This document shows, piece after piece, positions 25,590 through 35,200 of a DNA stretch of 64,000 nt. The position numbers and the translations under genes were made by a program. Source of the DNA: Solenopsis invicta (Eukaryota > Arthropoda > Insecta > Hymenoptera > Formicidae); the NCBI RefSeq assembly GCF_016802725.1, contig NC_052667.1, forward strand, positions 24,078,346-24,142,345, given 5' to 3'. Under the pieces are notes generated by a model. That model did no database searches and was not told the DNA's origin. It was given only the letters and a program-made list of their open reading frames with translations. Numbering within the stretch: the stretch's first letter is position 1; each line of letters opens with the position of its first letter.

Positions 25590-28500
25590 TTACCTTCTGC
25601 GCTGTGGCAACCTGCTCATTCTTTCCATTTCCAATTGCACAGTTTTCTTCCAGCATTCTGTATCCAGCGTTGTTTGCCCATAAGACAAGGACATCAGTCT
25701 AGCGAAAACCATTAATGTGTGTAAATTGTCTGCATCTATATTCTTGTTTGCACTGCGCATTTTCACAAAATCATCTTGGATAACCTGTGTGTAAAGAGGT
25801 AATATTAAATAATTTAATACAGAAAAAATAAAACCACTAAAATAAACTGAGTGAACAAAGATATTAGCGTCAAAAATCAAACATGACATACTTCTGTAAC
25901 TTCTTCGTTGAAAACAAATTCTGCATGCCTCAAAGTTTCTATGTACTGGCGAATATTCGCCAATCGACTCTCGTCCTTCAAGTATTGATGTGCGGCTTCA
26001 ACTACCTGATTATATAAATTTTCCGAGTCCGCATCAACATTTAAAATAATCTGTATGGGACACTATAAATGAACAATTTCATTTATTAATATTTGTAGAA
26101 AAAGTGTAACATATCTTAAGCTGCAAATAAATACTTACAGGAATAAATGATTTTACATCAGAAAAGATTAGAATTGGCATGTCCGTTTCGTATTCCATCG
26201 TGTAATACTTGAAGTCGTATGTCAGTTTTTGAAACATGAGTAAATCAGAGAGACACTTGTAATTCTCTTTGCCGGTCGCGGTAAGTGTACCAGTGTTTAA
26301 GCTTGTTTCGTCTATCACAAGGTGTGTATTATTGCTCAGTTGGAGAACACCACTCGTCAGTCTATTGCATTCGTAATCTTTCCTAGAAATAATGCAAATT
26401 TATTCATTAATATATATCCATTCAGACCTGTGGCACCAATGTAGATTAACTTTAAACTTAATTCAACTTCCTTTTTTTTTTAGTGATAAGAATTAGAAGA
26501 TAGAAAGCAAATTAAACCGAGTTGATCTACATTAATGCAAACGGATTGAGATAAACTTACTTCGGGATTAAAGCTAGTTCGTTCAAATTTTCCAAAGTCA
26601 CTTCCAAGAAGTGGCTCTTCCTTACCAATAACGTTAAAAAATTATAAAACTCTTTTGGAAAAATCTTTAATTTACTCGCTGGAAAATTCGTTATATTCAG
26701 CGGAAATGCACCAAGACAGAAATAATCTCTCCTCATGTATCTAAAAATATTAAACTGTAGTATAAAATAATACGCACAAATGTGTATATTTTTGTATAGG
26801 TATTCAGATACGTACATTGTAGAGAGCAAGTGGCATATGAAGTAATCCGCAGCTAAGTTATCTCCAAACAGCAATTGACTCAACATTATGTGCAAATCAC
26901 TCCTGATCAGCTGCGCTTTAGATATAATTTCCGGACCATTTACAATTGTAGGTTTTGTTAGCTCGATTATTTTTACTGCGTGCAACCGAGGTACCAGGGA
27001 AGCAGGAGGATTATGAGTATGTATCTCAGCATCGTTCATTTCATCATCTGAACCATGAATTGTACTTAACATTGGATCCAACGATATGAACCCTATCACG
27101 TCGATAACTTGGTTCAGTTTTAAAATAATTCCATCGTAAATCTGAAAAGTAGCAAGTTCACAATAAAAAAAATAACTAATTAAGAGAAATGTATACAAGA
27201 TAAAAACATTTTTGCAAAAACATTTTGATGCAAAAAAATTCTTTTAAATATTCTGTATATTTTACATAATTTACCTTTACTATGCAAGACTTTCCTCCAT
27301 CGATTGGGATCGGAAAATTCAATATGTGATCTTCTGATAACATACTTGGAGTTTTTGTACTGCAATGAGCGCCGCTCATATTTACATCATTGTTATCCAA
27401 GACTTTCTCTTTTTTTGTAACAGGTTCCGAACAATCCATTTCCTCTAAATCATTATTATCCAGATTTCTTTTACTGTTTCCAATACTGTTATTATGTGTC
27501 GTATCAGACGTGTGAATACTTGTAGTTCTTTCTTTTGCCCAATCATTTAACCCAGGTATAGAGATTACAATGTAAGTTTGTCTTTCCGAGTTTTTATTCT
27601 TGTTGGAATACAACAATATCTCTTCATGTGGCTATATCCAAAATAAAAGTTAATAAACTTGCCATTGCATAAAGCTTTGTGTTCAAAATGTTGGAAATTA
27701 CTTTGAGATTTTTAATGGAGAGAGAATTAACAAATCACATTTAAATAATTCAATCAATTGATTAATTTTTAACAATTTCTAGTATTATGAATACAAAGTT
27801 TAACTTAGAAATAGTCACCTAATTTTTTAGCATTAACAATCATCTGGAATGTTTCTTATATTCTTCAAAACATTAACAAAATCGCACAGCCTTTGAGCCA
27901 TGCCTATGATATTTACATTTGGTTCAATTATTGTACCAGAGATCATGCTAGTAATATTTATGTAAATGTAAACATCATGGGCTCGAAAGCTGTGTGATTT
28001 TGTTTATCTTTTGGACCCAGGCTGTTGTAGGTTAAGGGGTTAAAAAAACCGTTATTAACTATGTATTGTATTTTGTGCTATAATTTCTTAGTATTTGAGA
28101 TTATTATATATACTAGATACAGATTACTTTGTGATTGAGCTTCATTTTCTTATTGCTGAGATAAAAATCAACTTAAGTAACTATTGCTAATGTTAAAAAC
28201 TTGATAAATCTTGAGATAATGTGTGCAGTAATATACATGAGGTAAGCTGTTCTTGAAGCATCCCACACCTGAACTGCACTTGTTAGTTTTTATCTAGACT
28301 CTGTTTTACATCCACCGCTCATGTAAGAACGAGGATAACTCAGTGTCTCTACAGAGTCATAAAATAATAGCTCTAAACCCCACATCAGCCTATGCATTAG
28401 AGATTAAGATTTGCAAATTGTAGTTTCAATCAAAACAAAATAAATTAAAAATTAAAATTATCTGATTAATAAAACTCTAACATCCAATTCATAATTTTCC

Positions 28501-29098
28501 ATCTCCAATGTATAATCTGATACTGGTATAAAGATATACAGAAAGAAAATCAAACGTGAGAAAAAGAAGATAGTTTACCAGACATCGAGCAAAATCCATA
28601 TACATTCCACATCTAACATCAATATTCCCAGTGTCTGTATTCTTCACTTCATACTCCTTTAAATAATATTCAGGATTATACATATCCTGAATCATCCCTC
28701 GGAATCTGACCAACTCTTTATCCTTGATTTCATGCGATTGAACGTTGTTCAATAAAGGTATTTCCGTAAGTACACCCGGATCTTCTAAAACCCGCTGACA
28801 TTCCGACTGATTCGCGACAAAGTATTCCGGCGTCCAATTTCTTATCGCTAGAATAAAAATTAACATAAATTGTAGCAGAACAAAGGAACTTCCTTAACAC
28901 AATTCACAATTCGTAAGTTCTGTCGCACATTCTGATTTATAAGACTTTTTGCACATCTTTTATTTCTCGTTCTTTCTTCTAAAAAAATTTATACACATTT
29001 GTTTTTTTTTTACTTAAAATATTGAAAGTGCAATAATAATCAAAACAAATCGAACGTAACCTATATCACGTGCACATGCGGTTATACGTACATGTCAT
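25590..29098 (-). CDS. MCMBP: Mini-chromosome maintenance complex-binding protein
   Basis: Minus-strand exons 28847-28579, 27631-27275, 27141-26816, 26740-26561, 26382-26139, 26062-25892 and 25784-25590 join in phase. Landmarks in order match MCMBP: NWTPEYF, PLLNNV, RFRGMIQDMYNPEYYL, ERQTYIVISIPG, NPPASLVPRLH, GDNLAADYFICHLLSTIY, LVIDET, and DADNLHTLMVFARLMSLS followed by GQTTL near the C-terminus. The protein binds MCM2-7-type helicase subunits and helps assemble and unload replication complexes in the nucleus. Length is about 582 residues against about 640 in human, the difference lying in the central acidic linker. The first coding exon is tiny and uncertain: exon 2 needs one upstream base in phase, and ATGACAT at 29098-29092 before GTACGT, or ATGT near 29003 before GTATAA, would both fit. 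Confidence 0.93.
26433..26545. mobile_element. Foldback element (family A) in MCMBP intron
   Basis: Arms CAATGTAGATTAACTTTAAAC and ATTAAACCGAGTTGATCTACATT are inverted copies around an AT/purine-rich centre. The same arm words recur at about 30917, 33945, 34086 and 42240. It sits in the intron between exons 26740-26561 and 26382-26139. Non-coding MITE. Confidence 0.6.
27875..28004. mobile_element. Foldback element in MCMBP intron
   Basis: About 130 bases with inverted ends of about 40 bases: AACAAAATCGCACAGCC...GAGCCATG on the left and CATGGGCTCGAAAGCTGTG...GATTTTGTT on the right. The arms pair with a few mismatches, giving a strong predicted hairpin. No second copy noticed in the window. 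Confidence 0.55.
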
Positions 29099-29442
29099 TT
29101 TGAAAACACTTGTTATCCGAACGTAATTGCTCAGCCTATCGATCAAGGAAAACTGACGAGCGTCGATGCTGGTCTGTGCAAGATGAGAATGATGAGATAG
29201 CTTTCAATAGCTTTCTCGTTTCCGATGATCGAACTCAGTAAGATTTTGGCGGCAAAACACGCAAAGCAGAGATGACCCCACACTCGCGACAGTAGCTCCA
29301 GACGGCGTTGAAGATTAATGAAAATTCGCTTTTCTTTTTTTTAAAGAGGGCAGCTCCGGCAACCCCGGCAGCAGAGTATCCTTGATATGGTGGATACCCC
29401 TTTATTATGCGATCGCAAGCACGAGATAAAAGGGCCTAAACG
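29099..29442. promoter_or_regulatory. Bidirectional promoter of MCMBP and COA7
   Basis: Only about 340 bases separate the divergent start codons, so the two genes very probably share a promoter. It contains TATCGAT at 29137-29143, the core of the DREF-type element found at many insect replication genes; that link is knowledge-based and weak, as one 7-base word can occur by chance. There is no obvious TATA box. Confidence 0.55.
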
Positions 29443-30699
29443 ATGGCGTATGACCTGAAGAAGGAGGAGGATGTGAAGGAATACTTGAAGAACCTTCAGA
29501 TAGAGTATCAATTTGGCTGTTACAGCGAGAAAAAACCAGACGGTGAGTGAAACCTAATCTAACCTCACAATTTCAAAACAATAACATTTTGCTCCGGGAA
29601 CAGTGTGCCACTTGCTAGGAGACTTTTACGAAGCGGTGAAGACGGACGCAGAGAAGGCTGCTTCGATATATAAAACGACCTGCGATCAGTATAATTACGC
29701 CAGGAGCTGCGCGAAATTCGGCGATTTCAAAGCGATCGGTGAGTTCATTGAGAGGAGCACGAGGTGCTCTAGCAGACGCTCGCAACGTTAGTTGTAGTAG
29801 TTGCGACAGATGTCAGAAGCGTCCGTTGTGATGCAAACTTTGAAATGTGAAGCCTGTTCTTTTTAGCTGAATCGCTTACATAATTTATTTTTCCTTCTTT
29901 TCTCGTTGGAGAGAAAAGAAGGAAAGATACAACTTATATCCATAATTGATCCGCAACTAATTTGCAATTGATGCACAATTAACGTGCGAGCCATCAGCAA
30001 CTGTTGCAGATATTATTTATAATAAATCTGCATGAAAGTTTCTTAAATGTATAATTTAAAGTACAATATATTTAAGAAAGAAAACTTGTTCTTTATTACT
30101 TTTTTTTTATTTCTAAAATGCAACTATTTTTAGATTTTTTAACCTATTATCTTTGCTTGTCACTTATCTCTTATCCCTCATTTATCCAAGCCTTATTCTC
30201 TATTTCAAGTTTTCTTCTTATTTATGCAGGTAAAGGTTGCAAGAAGGACATACCAACGGCATACAAGTATATGTCAAAGGGCTGTGAGCTCAACGATGAG
30301 TATGGATGTTTGCACGCTGGTATCCTAGGAACATCCAAGAATGATGTTGGTGAAAAAGACAGGGCCACCCAGATCCACGCCGGTGCCAAATATCTGAGGA
30401 AAGCCTGCGACATGTACAACTCGAACAAGGCCTGCTTCTATCTAGCGGGTATCTATCTAGGTGGTTTTGAGAATATCATTGAGAAGAACTACAAAGAAGC
30501 GTACAAGCTGTCGTTGAAGAGCTGCGAACACGGAAATCCGTACGCCTGTGCGAATCTGTCGCAGATGCACGCGCGTGGAGAAGGCGCGCAGAAGAATCCT
30601 GAACTCGCGGCGACTTTCAAGAAACGCGCTAACGATTTGTATAATGAAATGAAACAAGTGCGACCAGAATTGAAGTTTCATCAGGGCATAAATCCATAA
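29443..30699 (+). CDS. COA7: Cytochrome c oxidase assembly factor 7 (Sel1-repeat protein)
   Basis: Exons 29443-29542, 29604-29738 and 30230-30699 join in frame to 234 residues; human COA7 is 231. The N-terminus MAYDLKKEEDVKEYLKNLQI and the early GCYSEKKPD correspond to the family start. Sel1-like repeats follow, with paired cysteines about ten residues apart as in this family: GCKKDIPTAYKYMSKGCELN, GAKYLRKACDMYNSNKACFY, AYKLSLKSCEHGNPYACANL. Family members reside in the mitochondrial intermembrane space, where the disulphide-linked helical repeats support complex IV assembly and haem binding. No cleaved presequence is seen, as expected for oxidative-folding import. Alternative names are SELRC1 and Hcp beta-lactamase-like protein; despite that name it is not a beta-lactamase. 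Confidence 0.93.
29890..29925. repeat. Perfect hairpin in COA7 intron 2
   Basis: A 15-base perfect inverted repeat (TTTCCTTCTTTTCTC and its complement) with a 6-base loop GTTGGA. The pyrimidine/purine strand asymmetry suggests a simple-sequence origin. Confidence 0.6.
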
Positions 30700-30916
30700 C
30701 ACTTGACTCTTTGGTATGCATTAATTTGATCATGATTCATTCGTTTTCTTTTATTTTTTAAATTCAACTCTTTATGAAACAAAAGATTATGTAAAACTTT
30801 CATATTACGCGTTGGTTATTTAACCAACGCTGTCTCATGCGTCAGAAATATCATGAATTGCATAATTCGTTTACAATTTTTATAATTTGATAAATGTATA
30901 TAGTAGGAGATGATTA

Positions 30917-31049
30917 ATGCCCATTTTTATCAATGTAAATAATTTTTAATCTTGGTTTAACTTTTTATTTTTTACTAATTCTTAGACCAGGAAAAGGGTA
31001 AAAAATAAAGCCGAAATTAAAATTAATTTACAATAGTAGAAATGAACAT
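30917..31049. mobile_element. Foldback element (family A)
   Basis: Diverged copy: CCATTTTTATCAATGTAAAT...CTTGGTTTAAC on the left and GAAATTAAAATTAATTTACA...AGAAATGAACAT on the right, around a pyrimidine/purine hairpin centre. Same arm order as the copies in the GILT intron. Confidence 0.5.
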
Positions 31050-31524
31050 AAATGATTGAAAAATGAATTATATTCTTTATGTTTGATAATTCATTATTCA
31101 TTATTCGCGATATAAGCGGCATCAATCCAATCTTAAATATTTCTAGAACGAATTGTTAACTTATTCTATATTACAAATATATTATATAACTGTTTATACA
31201 AACGTCTGATTTAATCACGTTATGTTCCTGATTATGTACATTCTGCGAATTGAATGTGCAAGAGTAAACTCATGAGTATTTAAAGAATCGCAAACAGGAT
31301 TCTCTTATATGTTATGAAAGACACACACACACATGCACAAACCACAGTTTTAATCTAAACAAAATGAGTTTTTTAAAATAGAATGCTAAATATCCCCTTC
31401 GTTTCTTGTTTAGTTACAAAACATTGCTCAACATTGTTGCCGTCAAGCTTGTTATTCTAAGACGGTATCTTAATAGAAAGTATGCACATGTCATAGAATT
31501 AAAAAAGTTTTAGACTCTACCCTA

Positions 31525-31945
31525 TAAGAACTATAATATTTCGAAAATATTATTATGAGAATATATTTTTTAATATTATAGAAATATTATACTAATGTTA
31601 TATATCCGCTTTATATAATATTCATGATATAGTATTTCAATATCCATGGAGTATATTTTTATATTATTAAAATATAAAAATTTTTACGAATATTATTTTT
31701 GTTCAAAACTTAATGTGAATTATTATGCATAAAATATTCATAAACTTTATAATTATTGCATTTAAAAGCTATAATATTCCCGATAATTTAATATATTGAA
31801 ATAAATATAATATTTACTTATTTAATATATTATATAATATTCATATAATATTATCAGGAGTGGATATGTAATCACTTTTTATTAACATTAAATAATATTT
31901 TAGGAATATCATTTAATATTAAATAATACTGTGCGCTTACAGAGT
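31525..31945 (-). repeat. AT-rich interspersed repeat (family C, copy 2)
   Basis: Reverse complement of the block at 11575-12000, colinear over roughly 350 bases with scattered mismatches and small gaps. A shorter related piece is inserted in the element at 38184-38571 (TTTTTATTAATATTAAATAATATTG). No coding capacity. Confidence 0.55.
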
Positions 31946-32219
31946 AATCTCATCTCTGTTTGAAAATGAGTTGTCATAAAGATAAATTAATGGCACATTC
32001 ATATCTATGATCATAGTATCCGGCTAAACGTAGCTGGATGTCCTCGTCTATACGCAAGGATGTCTCTCCCTCCTTCTGATACCGATTGTCTCTCGTTTTA
32101 CTCTCTCTTTTTCCAATTCCCCACCTCGCGCGACTTTTCGTATCTCCCTCTCTCGTGTCCGTCGACTATTGTCCGCAGCAGGTTTAAAACGACTCCTCTG
32201 CTGCTCACTTTTCAACAGC

Positions 32220-35200
32220 ATGACCATGCGATACTACTTGTCGGTTTCTCGGCTGGCGGCCGTTGTTTTTGTCGCGCTCGTCTCTCACGGCATTCTGGTA
32301 AGTGTAAAACTCAAACCTGACACTTTGTGCAATGATGAATTGATATATTCGTTTTTACATCAAATTTTTTACGAATGAATAATGATTTAAGTGATACAAA
32401 TCAAATTCTTAGAATATCTCGATATTCTGTCTCGCATCTATCTTCAAATATTCGCGCCTTTTATTTTTATTCTGCGAGTCTTAAATTTTTTATAATTCTT
32501 TTATCGTTTTTTTTTTATTTAATATTTTTAACATCGTACTCATAATTTAAAGTAATTTTGCTTGGTATTTTGCTCATGAGCATTCTAACAATTTAATTGA
32601 ACAACATGATTCTAAATGATTTTACATGTCTATTTTAATAAAATATAAAAAAATACTGTAACTTCATTTATTAATTATTTAATCGTATTATTTAGAGCTT
32701 TGTTTTGGAGATACGTTAATTGAAAGAAAAAAAAAATTAAAATAAAATTCAATAACATTTAAATCATTTTTTTTGTTTTCGAAGATTGAATATTTTTGTC
32801 GAAGATAAGTGTTTATCATTTTTTTCTTAATTAATTTGTTACAGCGAAAACAAGGAAGTTTCGAAAGAATTTGATAATTATAATGAAACGACATATAATA
32901 ATTTTATGTATCTGTTTAAGTCTGATGCGCAGTCGGCCGATAATGAACCGAATAAGAACGTCGTCAACGTAGACGTTTACTATGAATCGTTATGCAGCGA
33001 TAGTATGCGATTTATCGTAAATCAACTCGTGCCGTCGTATTCGCAATTGAAACAACATATCGATATCACATTTGTTCCTTATGGAAAAGCTACGGTAAGT
33101 AATTTGACAATTACGTCTCTCTTTCTCTTTATAATTTTATCGCCTTGGTGGAGGCAACGATAAGAAGGCAACGGTGAGTCGATGGCATCTCAACAATCGG
33201 GTAAAAAACGTGGAAAAATATTTTATCTATCAATTAATTTATAAAATATGCGATATTGTGATGTCTATAAATTTATTAACAGTAGAAATCTTAGAGTAAA
33301 TGTATTTGACCGAACACATGCACAAAAACTTATTAACACTCTTAAATACTTTTTTTATTACAATTTTAAAATTTAATTGTAACATTAAATATTTAGAAAT
33401 TACACGGAAACAACAGTGTGATTGGCCTACAAGAACAATTTTACAGAATGCAACTTTACGGATAGATATCCGTGATAAATTATCTCCCAAGTTATAGTTG
33501 TCACAACTAGATCACGTGTAACTGCACATTGATGCACAGTTAACACATCAAAATAAATATAAAGTTATCAATTATACATATACCTATCATACAAAGATAA
33601 CTAGGATGATGTAGCTATTGTTTACAACTAAATCTTTCTGGTTATACGAACCATATCTTTTTTTCTCTGTATACAACTAAATTTCAATATTATATATAAT
33701 ATAATAATAAGAAAAGGATTTGAGATTAATAAGTTTTTTTGTATAAATACTCGGATATAAGTATCTATTCGGTCACTGGGACGTTTACTTAATGTCGATT
33801 GCAATCAATACAGATTAATTTTGATCTCAGTTTTTAACGTGTTTTTAAATTTTTTTCTATCCAGAGAGAGAAATAACTAATAATATACGTCTAATAGACA
33901 TCGACGTCGATTCGATTTATTTGTTCATCCAAAATAATTCTAAGGTCTACTTGCACTACTGTAGATTAACTTTAAACTCAAGTTAACTTACTTTCTATAT
34001 CTTTTTCTAGTCTTAAAAATTAAAAAAAAGATAGAGAATAAGTTAACCGAGATTGAAGTTAATCTACATTAATGCAAACGGATCTTATGTCCTTTTCCAC
34101 CAATGTACATTAACTTAGATCTCAGTTTAACTTACTCTTTATCTTTTTCTCCTTTTATAGACTTGGAAAAGCACAGAGTAAATTAAACCGAGATCAAAGT
34201 TAATCTACATCGAAAATGGACATTAGAAAGAGTGAGTTAAACGAGAATCAAAGTTAATCTATATTAGTAGAAACAATAAATCTTATATCTAGCGATTTCT
34301 TTATATATTGGTTTTTATGTAAAATATTCCTCTCAATCGACGCGTGTGGGATCTATAATAATTTGAAGTCACGGGACCTTGAAAAGGTTGAACGACCGTC
34401 CTCGCTGTAGTCTTCGGCCTCGTCAGCCACCACGATGTCGTTTTTACGATTTAAATGCAAATTAATATCGTGTATGTCTATAGCACACGCGCGAAAGTGA
34501 AACCGGTCCGTGGCAGTTCTCGTGTCAACATGGAGCCGCCGAGTGCCGTGGGAATAAGGCCCAGGCGTGCGCGATTCACTCCATACGGTCCTCCGAGGCG
34601 GTCGAGAATCATCAGCCGCTGACGGTCAATCTGGTCGGTTGTGTAATGCCCGCTGAAAACCCGCCGTCCGCTGTCCCACAGGTAGCTTTCCGCTCTCCGT
34701 AATTTCCCGGCGATTAGCCGAAGCGGCCGCCATGCGATTGCCATGCGACGGCGAATGCTTTTATAATACTTTTACCGAAGTAACGTATAATTAATCTCTC
34801 GGTAGGACTTGCACCGATGAGTAAGAGTCGACATTTAGCTCGTAATGTCGACCTTTTGGCATACTTTCTCGTTGAACTCGCGTGATAGCGTGCCGCGACA
34901 CTTTGATGAGAGACGTCGACTATCTAATTTAATTTATTTTAAGAAATAAAAGCTGTGTTTTTGAAAAATGGGGTAAAGGATGTTACAGAAATTGACCAAT
35001 TTATTACTGTAGTAATTACAATAGTCACTGTTAATAATTCCATATAACGCTAATCTCTTAGAGACGTCTATGGGATGTTCAAAAGACGTTCTAGGAATGT
35101 CCCTACCCTTTGCATAAAGTGTGCTGTTTTTTATGCTTTTAATAGTTACAGAGATGTGCGAATTATTCAAATATGAATCGAATTGAACCAGATAAGATTT

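Larger units (their letters stand above)
30700..32219. other. Spacer between COA7 and GILT genes
   Basis: Contains the COA7 3' region, a family A foldback element at 30917-31049, a short CA repeat near 31320 and a family C AT-rich repeat at about 31525-31945. Sequence from about 32030 to 32219 is pyrimidine-rich and probably the GILT promoter and 5' UTR. Confidence 0.45.

Noticed and set aside
34478..34744. Minus-strand 88-codon frame in a GC-rich patch
   Set aside because: It is antisense to the real third exon of the GILT-like gene (34484-34681), which carries the CQHG-x2-EC signature on the plus strand.
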